Of a stretch of 64,000 bases of DNA, positions 43,359-52,213 are shown piece after piece (position 1 is the first letter of the stretch; each line of letters begins with the position of its first letter). The notes beneath the pieces were generated by a model. That model was not told the DNA's origin. It was given only the letters and a program-made list of their open reading frames with translations, and made no database searches. The position numbers were made by a program, and so were the translations under genes. This DNA is from Methylobacterium sp. E-045 (GTDB lineage: Bacteria > Pseudomonadota > Alphaproteobacteria > Rhizobiales > Beijerinckiaceae), in NCBI RefSeq assembly GCF_022829685.1, contig NZ_JAKSYE010000034.1, forward strand, positions 45,696 through 109,695. Reading direction: 5' to 3'.

Positions 43359-43528
43359 TGAGCGCTGAAGCTTGGTATCGCGAGTGCGTAGCGGCCTTAT
43401 GGATCAGCTCGAAAATAGGAAGAGGCTTTGCGAATGCCGATCAGCAGGAAGGATCTGGCGGACGCAGGCTCGGTCGTGTCCCAGGCAGTGGTATAGCTTC
43501 AGGGTGGTCATCGGCGGTTGCCGGGTAG
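43355..43528 (+). pseudogene. Gene truncated by IS insertion (remaining 57 codons)
   Basis: The ATG overlaps the metallophosphoesterase stop (ATGA), so the two were translated together. The first ~38 codons (MMSAEAWYRECVAALWISSK ... DQQEGSGG) are native. From about 43471 the frame runs into the terminal inverted repeat of the IS256-type element and stops. The original protein cannot be named. Confidence 0.5.
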
Positions 43529-44876
43529 GGTCGGGTTGCGACGACCAGCCCCGCACCCGAGAGACCCCCGATGACCGACGAGATCATGGCCCTGCGCGGG
43601 CTGATGGAGAAGAGTGCCGACGCCGATCTGCTGCGCGAGATGATCGGCTTTGCAGCCGAGCGACTGATGGAGCTGGAGGTGGTGGGCCTGACCGGCGCGG
43701 CCCACGGCGAGAAGAGCGCCGAGCGGCTGGTCCAGCGCAACGGGTATCGCGACCGAGACTGGCAGACGCGAGCCGGCACGGTGGAGTTGCGCATCCCGAA
43801 GCTGCGCAAGGGCTCGGACTTCCCCGGCTTCCTGGAGCCGCGACGGATGGCCGAGAAGGCACTGACGGCGGTGATCTAGGAGGCCTACATCCAGGGCATC
43901 TCGACCCGCTCGGTCGATGATCTGGTCCAGGCCATGGGCGGCACGGGCGTGTCGAAGAGCCAGGTCTCGCGTCTGTGCCAGGAGATCGACGAGCGGGTTG
44001 GCGCATTCCTGGACCGCCCCTTCGAGGGCGAGTGGCCGTATCTCTGGATCGACGCGATCTACGTGAAGGTCCGCCAGGACGGGCGCATCCAGGGTCCCCA
44101 TCGCACATGTGCGACGGGAGCCCGGTCTCGGTGGCCGTCATCGTGGCGGTGGGCGTCAACGGCGAGGGCCGGCGCGAGGTGCTCGGCCTGGATGTCGGCC
44201 CGTCGGAAGCCGAGACGTTCTGGACTGCTTTTCTGCGCAAGCTGGCCCGGCGTGGTCTGCGCGGCGTCAAACTGGTGATCTCGGATGCGCACGAGGGCAT
44301 CAAGGCCTCAGTGGCCAAGGTGATGACCGCCACATGGCAGCGGTGCCGGGTCCACGTCATGAGGAACGTCCTCGCCCATGCGGGCCGCTCGGATCGCCGC
44401 GTCGTCTCGGCCTTCATCGCCACCGCGTTTGCTCAGGACGACGCCGAGGCGGCCCGTCAGCAATGGCGGCGGGTGGCCGATCAACTGAGGCCCAAGGTGC
44501 CCAGGCTCGCCGCCCTGATGGACGCGGCCGATCCCGACGTGCTCGCCTATATGGGCTTCCCGGCCGCACACCGGGTCAAGCTGCACAGCACCAACCCGTT
44601 GGAGCGCCTCAATGGCGAGATCAAGCGTCGGACCGAGGCCGTGGGCATCTTCCCCAACGAAGCTGCCATCACACGCCTCGTCGGCGCGATCCTGTGTTGG
44701 AGCAGAATGACGAGTGGGCCGTCCAGCGGGCCCGCTACATCACCCTAGAAAGCATCGCCCCAATCGGCGATGATCCCCTCGTCAGACTGCCGACCCTGGC
44801 AGCCTGATCCTCCCGGCCCAAGCCGGTAATCGTGGTGGCCCTCAGCGAGCTACACCACGCCGAGGGACACGACCCA
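43471..44876 (+). mobile_element. Decayed IS256-family insertion sequence
   Basis: About 1.4 kb. The ends are imperfect inverted repeats: left GGTCGTGTCCC..GGCAGTGGTATAGCTTC (from 43472) and right, on the opposite strand, GGGTCGTGTCCC..GGCGTGGTGTAGCTCGC (from about 44876). Between them lies a disrupted transposase. The right end interrupts a second gene (44877-45383). Confidence 0.8.
43571..44807 (+). pseudogene. IS256-family transposase, broken by a stop and two frameshifts
   Basis: The mutator-type transposase is recognisable throughout: [74 protein letters not shown] (first Asp of the DDE triad), [17 protein letters not shown] (second Asp), and [37 protein letters not shown] (Glu region). 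Three lesions are visible. An in-frame TAG at 43877 replaces a CAG. A 35-base insertion at about 44090-44124 contains the palindrome CGCACATGTGCG. Two extra bases lie near 44695. The element is therefore inactive. Confidence 0.92.
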
Positions 44877-45383
44877 ACCGATTCGAACCAACCCTCCTGA
44901 GGCCCCGTCGAGGCAAGCACCAGGCTTCCGACCTTGACCGCCTCCCAACTGAGAGGGCGTGCGAAATCACCGGCAGGTGGAGGGGCATCGTTTGAAGGCG
45001 GCGAGCTCGCCATGGCCGACACTAGGCGCGGTGGCGCCTCGCCCGGCCCCGCCAAGGCCATCAGGCGCTCATACAGGGCTTTCTTGACGAACGGCACGAA
45101 CCCTCCGCCCGCTTTGGGCGAAGATTTGGCCTGCGGGCAGCTGAGAGGCGACGGCGCGATGCTCATCGGTTGTGATGTGCAGTACCCGTAAGCCCATCAG
45201 CCCGGCCGCTCGCTCGGCCAGTTCGACCTCGGCGCGGGCGAACGTCGAAGCGTGTGGCTTGCCGCCCTCATCGGTACCGAACAAAATCACGGCCGGTGGG
45301 ATGGCGATGCCGGCGGTAGCCGTTGCCGCGGCGTCGTTGGGTTCGCTGGTAGCTTCGCTTACGGCGGTTGCTGGCGTGTTCAT
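44877..45383 (-). pseudogene. Conserved hypothetical gene, frameshifted and truncated by the IS
   Basis: The minus-strand frame from ATG 45383 (AGGAG 7 bases upstream) reads MNTPATAVSEATSEP ... IPPAVILFGTDEGGKPHASTFARAEVELAERAAGLMGLRVLHITTDEHRAVASQLPAGQIFA. A frameshift near 45115 moves the continuation GFVPFVKKALYERLMALA ... WEAVKVGSLVLASTGPQEGWFESV to another frame. The frame then meets the end of the IS256 element. I believe it is a hypothetical protein family common in Methylobacterium; its function is not known. Confidence 0.65.
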
Positions 45384-45404
45384 AACAGGGCTCCTGAAAC
45401 GAAG

Positions 45405-45426
45405 AAGGCGGCCCGAAGGCCGCCTT
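45405..45426 (-). promoter_or_regulatory. Leader hairpin before the frameshifted gene
   Basis: AAGGCGGCC-loop-GGCCGCCTT, a perfect 9-pair stem with a 4-base loop. It sits 22 bases before the ATG of the pseudogene and, on the minus strand, is followed by CTTCGTTTC. This looks like an attenuator-type hairpin in a leader of about 170 bases. Confidence 0.45.
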
Positions 45427-45555
45427 GCGGTGTGGTTGATGGAGAGGGGTCGAGGCCGACGCCTTCGTGCGCATTCTTCAGTGTGGCCTTGCGTAGCGCT
45501 CGGGGGCATCGTCATCAGCATTCGGCGCATCGCAAAAGCAGCGACTGACGCTGTC

Positions 45556-45582
45556 ACTATAGGAATAATATCCTTTTGTCAA
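45556..45582 (-). promoter_or_regulatory. Sigma-70-like promoter for the frameshifted gene
   Basis: On the minus strand TTGACA is followed after 15 bases by TATAGT, which is near the consensus and unusual for this GC-rich DNA. The spacer contains the palindrome GGATATTATTCC. Confidence 0.45.
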
Positions 45583-46269
45583 CAGCATGCTTAGAAGTCG
45601 GCGCGTAACAGCCGCGGGCGATTATGCTCAGCGAGCGGACACACCCATCTCGTTGACGGCGGTGACCGACTTCGATGCGTCCCAGTAGCGACAACTTCGC
45701 GCGGCCCCCGTACCAATGGTCTGCAAAGGGTGCAGGCTGTGTAAAATGCCGGCACTTCGCCACGCCCGAGTACAATTTTCCAAGATTGACTGGAAAAACA
45801 TCAGTTCGGATGGCCGCGACAGCAATCCTTGAGGGTTCCTGCGAGAAATCCTTCTGCTTGCGTCAGCCCGAGACGCGTTTTCACACAGTCTCGGTGGTAA
45901 CCGGACCCTGCGCTTTCGCCCCGAAGTGAACGTTCCGCATCCGACCCCACATAGTCGTACATGTTGCTGCGAGCGTCGCCTGAAAGCGGACATAGCTCGA
46001 GTTGTGCTCAACGGCGAAAAATGCCCCCTTGCGGACAGTCGAGACGCTTCTGTCAAAGGTCTGGATGGGGTCGACAGTGGCAGCTTGAGCTGCGCCCGCT
46101 AAATGTCACCGAATGGTGCACTGCTGACCAAGTCGCATCCGAACTCCTTCCCCGTTCTGGACCTTTGAATCTGCAGCCCGGATGCCGGCCGCCGAGCCGC
46201 GCCGGTTCTAGCTCGGCTTCGCCGCCGCGCCGCTTGCGGCAAGGGACCGGGGCGGCCCCTCGGACCCGA
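45583..46269. other. Gene-free stretch with IS-end relics
   Basis: No credible gene is seen. Between 45720 and 45890 two diverged copies of an IS-end sequence occur: TTTTaCACAGCCTGCACCC (minus strand, near 45733-45753) and GACGCGTTTTCACACAG (45872-45888, identical over 17 bases to the reverse complement of 19786-19802). Near 45980 the string CCTGAAAGCGGAC recurs at about 55087. The stretch reads as a graveyard of mobile elements. Confidence 0.45.
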
Positions 46270-46728
46270 CTACATCATTCGCATCCGCAGGTTGACCAGC
46301 ACGACGAGGGTGCCGCCGACCATGAGGGCGATGATGAGGGTGGAGAATAGGATCAGCTGGAGGTCGTCGCGGGCCGAGCGCTTAAAATCGATGTGCAGGA
46401 AGCAGCGGAAATGGACCACGGCCTGGACCAGCGCCAAGCCGAACACGACGCCGAGCGCCGTAGCCCCGGCCGCCCATCGCCACGTCACGACGGCGAAGGC
46501 GGCGCATGTCAGCAGCAGCGCCAGACCGTATCCGATGCCGTAGGTGATGAGGTCGCGCCGCCGGGAATGAAGCCCGTCGTCGGCCTGCGCGGAGGAGCCG
46601 CCCTCGGGCTCGGCTGGATGTCGCCCCGCTGCGAGGCCGCCGGACACGATCCTCGCGAGCCCGATCAGACCGGCGGCGCCGACGGCCTTGAGCAGCACCG
46701 CGCCCCGCGTTGAACCCTGCCTGGTCAT
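46270..46728 (-). CDS. cyoD: Cytochrome o ubiquinol oxidase subunit IV
   Basis: 152 residues. After an N-terminal extension of about 55 residues (including AVLLKAVGAAGLIGLARIV), the CyoD core has three helices: ITYGIGYGLALLLTCAAFAVVTW, ATALGVVFGLALVQAVVHFRCFLHIDF and LFSTLIIALMVGGTLVVLVNLRM. CyoD is usually about 110 residues, so the extension is unusual, and no internal ATG exists to remove it. CyoD supports assembly of the proton-pumping quinol oxidase. Its start overlaps the cyoC stop (ATGA). Confidence 0.9.
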   Translation of the reverse strand: MTRQGSTRGAVLLKAVGAAGLIGLARIVSGGLAAGRHPAEPEGGSSAQADDGLHSRRRDLITYGIGYGLALLLTCAAFAVVTWRWAAGATALGVVFGLALVQAVVHFRCFLHIDFKRSARDDLQLILFSTLIIALMVGGTLVVLVNLRMRMM

Positions 46729-47363
46729 GCGAGCGTTCCCTGCAAGTAGACCACGGAGAAGATCGCGATCCAGATGATGTCGAGGAAGTGCCAGAACAGG
46801 CCGAGCCTCAGCAGGTTCAGCTTGACCCTGCCGTCGGTGCCGAACACCGCTATCTGCGCCAGCATCACCATGATCCAGATGCAGCCCGCCGCGACGTGCA
46901 GACCGTGCGTCGGCAGCAAGGCGAAGAAGGCCGAGAGGAACCCGCTGCGGTCCGGCGTGGCCCCATCGGCAAACATCGTCCGGAAATCACTGATCTCGAA
47001 GCCGAGGAAGGCGATCCCGAGCATCAGCGTCACGCAGAGCCAGAGGACGAGGCCGAACTGGCCACGGTCGTACTTCAGGGCGATGGCGGCGAGGCCGAAG
47101 GTCAGGCTGCTGGTGAGCAGGATCACCGTCTCGACGAAGGCGGGGCCGAGTTTGAGGACGTCCTGCGGTCCCTGCGCGCCGGCCGTGGCCGCCAGTTGCG
47201 TTCCGTAGATCGCGAAGAGCAGCGCGAACAGGATCGCGTCGCTCATCAGGAAGATCCAGAAGCCGTAGAGCCCGGTGGCGGCCTCTTCCGGTTCCATCTC
47301 GTCCGAGTGAAGGAGATTCAGCCCGACATGCCGGAGCTGCGGCCCATTCGCAGGCCCGCTCAC
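46725..47363 (-). CDS. cyoC: Cytochrome o ubiquinol oxidase subunit III
   Basis: 212 residues with five membrane helices of the heme-copper oxidase subunit III family: EAATGLYGFWIFLMSDAILFALLFAIYG, VETVILLTSSLTFGLAAIAL, LWLCVTLMLGIAFLGFEISDF, PTHGLHVAAGCIWIMVMLAQI and GLFWHFLDIIWIAIFSVVYLQG. The conserved acidic residues of the subunit are present. Starts and stops overlap on both sides by four bases (cyoB and cyoD), so the operon is tightly coupled. Confidence 0.95.
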   Translation of the reverse strand: MSGPANGPQLRHVGLNLLHSDEMEPEEAATGLYGFWIFLMSDAILFALLFAIYGTQLAATAGAQGPQDVLKLGPAFVETVILLTSSLTFGLAAIALKYDRGQFGLVLWLCVTLMLGIAFLGFEISDFRTMFADGATPDRSGFLSAFFALLPTHGLHVAAGCIWIMVMLAQIAVFGTDGRVKLNLLRLGLFWHFLDIIWIAIFSVVYLQGTLA

Positions 47364-49462
47364 GCCGGCACCTGCGCCGGGAACGGGCGGGCGAGACCGA
47401 GATTGGCCGGCTCGGTCTCGAGTTCACGCGGCACGGGACGCGCCGCATGGGCCCGGTCGAGCCAGCGTCTCTCCGTCGCCTCGATCTCGGAGGCGGGGAT
47501 CGTCCGATGGACGTCGCGCATGAAGCTCCGGGCGATGACCGGAATCCAGACACCGACGAAGCCGAGGAGGGTCAACCATCCGATATGCCAGACGAGGCCG
47601 AAGGCGCAGGCGGCGCCGGCCAGTCCGACCAGCGGGCCGACCCAGCTGTTCTTCGGCACCGCGATGGCGTTGTAGCGGTCGGCCGGCCGGTAGGCTTCGC
47701 CGCGCTCCTTGCGCCAGTAGAACGGATCGAGCCGGTCAACCTGCGGGATCGTGGCGAAGTTGTACTCGGGCGGCGGCGCCGAGACCGACCATTCGAGGCT
47801 GCGCGCGTCCCAGGGGTCGCCCACCGGCACGCGGTTCGCCGCGCGGTCCCGCACGCTGACCCAGAGCTGCACGAACAGGCTGACGAGTCCGGCGAGCAGC
47901 AGGAAGGCGCCGACGACCGCGACGAGGAGCCAGGGGCGGTAATCGGGCTCGAACAGGGCCTGGCTGCGCCGCGCCATGCCGCTGAGCCCGAGCACGTAGA
48001 GCGGCATGAAGGCGAGGTAGAAACCGCTCACCCAGCAACCAAAGGCGACCTTGCCCCAGACTTCCGACAGGCGGAAGCCGAACGCCTTGGGGAACCAGTA
48101 CATGTATCCGGCGATCATGCCGTAGAGCAGTCCCGGGATCAGCATGTTGTGGAAGTGCGCCACGAGGAACACGGTATTGTGGACCACGTAGTCGATCGGC
48201 GGGATCGCAAGCATGATGCCGGTGAGGCCGCCGAGGACGAAGGTCACGATGAAGGCGAGCGCGAACAGCATCGGTGCCGTGAACCGGACCTCGCCGCGAA
48301 ACATCGTCCAGATCCAGTCGTAGATCTTGACCCCCGTCGGGATCGCGATCGTCATCGTCGCCACGCCGAAGGCTGCGTTGACGTCGGCGCTCTGGCCCAT
48401 GGTGAAGAAGTGGTGCAGCCAGACCGTGAAGGACAGCACGCCGATCACCATGGTGGCGGCAGCAAGCGACTTGTAGCCGTAGAGTTCCTTCGATGAGAAG
48501 GCAGAGATGACTTCCGAGAAGACACCGAAGGCGGGCAGGATGAGGATGTAGACCTCCGGATGGCCGAACAGCCAGAAGAGGTTCACGTAGTTCATCATGT
48601 TGCCGCCGAGATCGTTCGTGAAGAAGTGGAAGTCGAGATAGCGATCGAGGGCGAGGAGGGCGGTGGCGAGCGTCAGCGGCGGCATCGCGAAGATCATCAG
48701 GATCGAGGTGCAGAGCGCGGTCCAGCAGAACAGCGGCATGCGGCTAAGATGCATCCCGGGGCAGCGCTTCTTGTAGATCGTTGCGGCGAAGTTCAGCCCG
48801 GAGAAGGTCGTGCCGAGGGAGGACAGGGTGATCGCCCAGATCCAGTAATCCGGGCCGACGCCGGGCTGGAACGCCTTGCCCGTATAGGGCGGGTAGCCCG
48901 ACCATCCGCCGGTCGAGAACTCGCCGACCGCGAGCGAGATCATCACGAGGCCGGCCCCCCCCGCCGTCAGCATCAAGCTGATCGAGTTCAGGAGCGGGAA
49001 AGCGACGTCGCGCGCGCCGATCTGCAGCGGCACAACGTAGTTGATCAGCCCCGTCAGGAACGGCATCGCCATGAAGAAGATCATGATCGTGCCGTGGGTG
49101 CTGAAGAGCTGCGCGAAATGCTCGGGCGCGACGATGCCGGGGGCATCGACCGCGAGCGATTGCTGCGTCCGCATCAGCACCGCCTCGACGAGGGCACGGC
49201 TGAGCATCACCCCGGCCAGCACAACGTACATGATGCCGATCTTCTTGTGATCGAGGCTCGTCAGCCAGTCGCGGACAAGCGGGCGCCACCAGCGCTTCCA
49301 CGTCACCAGAGCCACCAGGGCGAGGGCGCCAACGACCACGAGCGCACCGGCCAGCGCGCCGATGAGTTCGCTGACGGTGGGATCGTCCCAGGCCCGCACG
49401 AACGGGAACGACCGCGCGTTCAGGTGGCCGAGCAGGGTGAGCCAGTGACCGTCGTCGCTCAT
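47360..49462 (-). CDS. cyoB: Cytochrome o ubiquinol oxidase subunit I
   Basis: 700 residues. The heme-copper catalytic subunit: WLTSLDHKKIGIMY, the heme ligand in FSTHGTIMIFF, GHPEVYILILPAFG (CuB His and cross-linked Tyr), WLHHFFTMG (CuB His pair) and VAHFHNMLIPG (heme ligands). It reduces O2 to water and pumps protons using quinol electrons. At the quinone site of the E. coli enzyme (R71, D75, H98, Q101), the matching residues are R, E, H and Q: the aspartate D75 is glutamate here (SRALVEA). The start at 49462 overlaps the cyoA stop. Confidence 0.96.
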   Translation of the reverse strand: MSDDGHWLTLLGHLNARSFPFVRAWDDPTVSELIGALAGALVVVGALALVALVTWKRWWRPLVRDWLTSLDHKKIGIMYVVLAGVMLSRALVEAVLMRTQQSLAVDAPGIVAPEHFAQLFSTHGTIMIFFMAMPFLTGLINYVVPLQIGARDVAFPLLNSISLMLTAGGAGLVMISLAVGEFSTGGWSGYPPYTGKAFQPGVGPDYWIWAITLSSLGTTFSGLNFAATIYKKRCPGMHLSRMPLFCWTALCTSILMIFAMPPLTLATALLALDRYLDFHFFTNDLGGNMMNYVNLFWLFGHPEVYILILPAFGVFSEVISAFSSKELYGYKSLAAATMVIGVLSFTVWLHHFFTMGQSADVNAAFGVATMTIAIPTGVKIYDWIWTMFRGEVRFTAPMLFALAFIVTFVLGGLTGIMLAIPPIDYVVHNTVFLVAHFHNMLIPGLLYGMIAGYMYWFPKAFGFRLSEVWGKVAFGCWVSGFYLAFMPLYVLGLSGMARRSQALFEPDYRPWLLVAVVGAFLLLAGLVSLFVQLWVSVRDRAANRVPVGDPWDARSLEWSVSAPPPEYNFATIPQVDRLDPFYWRKERGEAYRPADRYNAIAVPKNSWVGPLVGLAGAACAFGLVWHIGWLTLLGFVGVWIPVIARSFMRDVHRTIPASEIEATERRWLDRAHAARPVPRELETEPANLGLARPFPAQVPA

Positions 49463-50388
49463 TGGGGGTGATGTCCGTGGGCGGTTTGCATGCCCGGATC
49501 GTTCCGGGCGAGGATCGATCGGAACAGGTCGGGGGTGACCGACCCGAACAGGATCGGTTCGGCCTGGGTCGAGCGGGCGGTCAATGCCGCATAGGCGGCC
49601 GGGTCGAGCGTTCTGCCCCCGGCGCGTGCCCGTGCGAGCCAACGGGCGTAGTCGTCGTTCGACTGGGCCAGGACAGAGAACTTCTGGTTCTGGAAACCCG
49701 CGCCGTTGAACTGTGTGTTCTCACCGCGGAAGCGGCCGGGCGCGTTGGCTGCGAGGTTGAGCTGCGTGGTCATCCCGGCCATCGCGTAGATCTGCCCCCC
49801 GAGCCGCGGCACGAAGAGGGACTGCATGACCGTGCCGCTCGTCAGGCTGAGATGGATCGGACGCTCGGCGGGAAAAGCGAGTTCGTTGACGCTCGCCACG
49901 CCCTCGTTGGGATAGATGAACAGCCACTTCCAATCGAGGGCCACCGCCTGAACCTCGACCGCGGCATGCGGCGAGGCGAGCGGCTTGTAGGGGTCGAGCG
50001 CGTGCGTATCGCGCCATAGGATCACCGCGAGCACGATCACGATGAGCGTCGGCGGAATCCAGATCAGGCCTTCGAGCGGCCAGTTGAAGCCCCATTGCGG
50101 GCGGTAGGCGCTCTCGGTGTTCGACAGCCGGTAGTGCCAGGCGAAAATCGGCGTCAGCAACAGGACCGGGGCCGCGACGAGGATCATGATCGCGCAGACG
50201 AGCAGGAACAGGCTGCGCGTCTGCTCCGCGACCGGACCGGCGGCACCGAGTATGCCGTGATCGAGCACGCTGCAGCCGCCGATGGGCAGTAGCGCGACGA
50301 TGGCGCAGTAAGGTGCGAGGCGCGAGATTGCCTGACGCCGGGGGACCGGTCCGACGGGACGCCTGTGCGGGGGGGCCGTCTCAGACAT
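49459..50388 (-). CDS. cyoA: Cytochrome o ubiquinol oxidase subunit II
   Basis: 309 residues. A lipoprotein-type signal ends at LLPIGGCS with the lipobox cysteine. Two membrane helices follow (FLLVCAIMILVAAPVLLLTPIFAW; LEGLIWIPPTLIVIVLAVILW), then the cupredoxin domain (VQAVALDWKWLFIYPNEGVASVNELAFPAERPIHLSLTSGTVMQSLFVPRLGGQIYAMAGMTTQLNL). The CuA cysteine ligands are absent, as in quinol rather than cytochrome c oxidases. The C-terminal part (GRFRGENTQFNGAGFQNQKFSV) matches CyoA. The gene is preceded, 80 bases away on the same strand, by a GMC oxidoreductase. Confidence 0.93.
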   Translation of the reverse strand: MSETAPPHRRPVGPVPRRQAISRLAPYCAIVALLPIGGCSVLDHGILGAAGPVAEQTRSLFLLVCAIMILVAAPVLLLTPIFAWHYRLSNTESAYRPQWGFNWPLEGLIWIPPTLIVIVLAVILWRDTHALDPYKPLASPHAAVEVQAVALDWKWLFIYPNEGVASVNELAFPAERPIHLSLTSGTVMQSLFVPRLGGQIYAMAGMTTQLNLAANAPGRFRGENTQFNGAGFQNQKFSVLAQSNDDYARWLARARAGGRTLDPAAYAALTARSTQAEPILFGSVTPDLFRSILARNDPGMQTAHGHHPQ

Positions 50389-50468
50389 CGCGGCGTCGTC
50401 CTTTCCGGTTCATGGCGAGAAGAACGTCCGTTACCGCGGTGGGGCCAGCTGGAACTGTGATGCGCGCC

Positions 50469-52049
50469 CTAAAGCCGCGCCGCGATCCCGTCGGCCACCC
50501 GCAGTGCATTGGCGACGATGGTGAGCGTTGGGTTCACGGCGCCGATCGAGGGGAAGAAGCTCGCATCGGTGACGTAGAGGTTGTCGATCCCGTGCGCCCG
50601 GCAATCGAGGTCGAGCACGCTGGTCGCCGGGTCGGGGCCGAAGCGCAGGGTGCCGGCCTGATGCGCCGTGCCGCCGATCGGCGTGTCTTTGCCGAGATAG
50701 AGCGTCCGGTCAAATAGGTGCGGGTGGATGTCGAGGCTGCCGCACATTGTGCGCAGCGTCTCGCGCAGGCGTGCCTGCGCCTCGGCGTTCGTGACGGTCA
50801 GGTCGAGATGCACCCGGCCGTCGCGGTAGTGGATGCGGTTCTCAGGGAGCGGCAGGTCTTCCGAGGTCAGCCAGAAATCGATCGAGTGCTCCGCGATGTA
50901 CGAGAACGGCCGCGTCGGCAGCCATTGCAGGAAACCCGGCAGCCCCTCCGCCTCGATCTGCATCCCGTCGGACTTGCCGACCATCTGGATGTGTCCGAGC
51001 GGGAATTCCCAGTCGTTCAGCGGGCTGCGGTCGTGGCCGTAGTAGAAATCGTTGAGCCCGAGCGTCTTCTGGAACTGGGTCGGGTTCGGCTCCTTCGAGA
51101 TCGCCAGCACCGTGGTGTTGTTGTGGCGCATGTAATTGCGCCCGACTTGGCCGGAGCGGTTGGCCAACCCGTCCGGATGCGCGTCGCTGCCCGAGCGCAG
51201 GAACAGAAGCGCGGAGGACAACGCGCCACAGGCCACGACGAACAGGTCGGCGGCGAGAACGTGACGGCGCCCCTCGACGATCACCTCGACGCCGGTGACG
51301 CGGCCGCCGCCCGCATCGGTCAGCAGGCGCTCGACAAAGGCATTACGGAGCAGCGTGACGTTGGGGTGAGCGGCCAGCGTCGGATCGATGCAGATGATCT
51401 GCGCGTCAGCCTTGCCATTGGTCAGGCTCGGATACCCGTCGAACGGGTCGCAGCGCAGCAGCGGCGAGTGCGGCGTCGTCCCGCCCTTGCCGTCCTCCTG
51501 CATCAGCGCGCCCATCGGCAGGTGGAACGGGTGGTGGCCGTGACGAGCGAGATCGTCCGCGAGCTTCTGGATGCGGGGCTCGTGGCTGATCGCGGGCTTC
51601 GGGTAGGGATGGGGGGAGGGCGGCTCGGTCGGGTCTTCGCCGCGGCTGCCGTGGACCTGGAACAGCTCCTCCGCGGCCTGATAGTAGGGCGCGAAGGCGT
51701 CGTATTTGACCGGCCATTCCGGCGAGATGCCGTCCGGGTGGCGCTGGGCCTCGAAGTCGCTCTCGCGCAGGCGGAACAGCACGCCGCCATAGACCTTGGA
51801 ATTGCCGCCGACGTAATAGTGCAGGCCGGGCTTGAACGTGTCGCCGTTCGAGGACGTCCAGGTCTCGTCCGCCTGGTAGCGGGCCTTGCGGAAGACCGCG
51901 TCGGTGTCCCAGTTCTCACGCTCGCGCGGCAGGTAGTCGCCGCGCTCGATCACGAGGACGCGCTTGCCGGTGCGGGCCAAGCGCCACGCCACCGAGCCGC
52001 CGCCGGGGCCCGAGCCTACGATGATCACGTCGTAACGGTCGTCGCTCAT
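50469..52049 (-). CDS. GMC family FAD-dependent oxidoreductase
   Basis: 526 residues from ATG 52049. The FAD dinucleotide motif VIIVGSGPGGGSVAWRLARTGKRVLVIERG is at the start. GMC segments follow: YYVGGNSKVYGGVLFRLR, ADLFVVACGALSSALLFLRSGSD and, at the end, AHQAGTLRFG ... NLYVTDASFFPSIGAVNPTLTIVANALRVADGI with the catalytic His/Asn. The enzyme oxidises an alcohol or sugar hydroxyl; it lacks a signal peptide. The gene precedes cyoABCD on the same strand, so electrons may enter the quinone pool (inference). It is divergent from the DoxX-cupin-SMP30 operon. Confidence 0.92.
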   Translation of the reverse strand: MSDDRYDVIIVGSGPGGGSVAWRLARTGKRVLVIERGDYLPRERENWDTDAVFRKARYQADETWTSSNGDTFKPGLHYYVGGNSKVYGGVLFRLRESDFEAQRHPDGISPEWPVKYDAFAPYYQAAEELFQVHGSRGEDPTEPPSPHPYPKPAISHEPRIQKLADDLARHGHHPFHLPMGALMQEDGKGGTTPHSPLLRCDPFDGYPSLTNGKADAQIICIDPTLAAHPNVTLLRNAFVERLLTDAGGGRVTGVEVIVEGRRHVLAADLFVVACGALSSALLFLRSGSDAHPDGLANRSGQVGRNYMRHNNTTVLAISKEPNPTQFQKTLGLNDFYYGHDRSPLNDWEFPLGHIQMVGKSDGMQIEAEGLPGFLQWLPTRPFSYIAEHSIDFWLTSEDLPLPENRIHYRDGRVHLDLTVTNAEAQARLRETLRTMCGSLDIHPHLFDRTLYLGKDTPIGGTAHQAGTLRFGPDPATSVLDLDCRAHGIDNLYVTDASFFPSIGAVNPTLTIVANALRVADGIAARL

Positions 52050-52213
52050 CCACCTCGCTCCGTCTGCCGACGCGCAACGGATGGCAGAGCCCGCCGTTCC
52101 ACACGCATGGGAGACGGGTTTATTCCGGACGGGCACGGGTTTCTTCCAAACCCTGCGCGAACCGCACCCTTCCGGCGGCGTTGGCTGCCAATGAACCCGA
52201 CGGGAACCCGCCG

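Noticed and set aside
45628..46056. A minus-strand gene of 142 codons
   Set aside because: It crosses IS-end relics and has no ribosome site or domain pattern.
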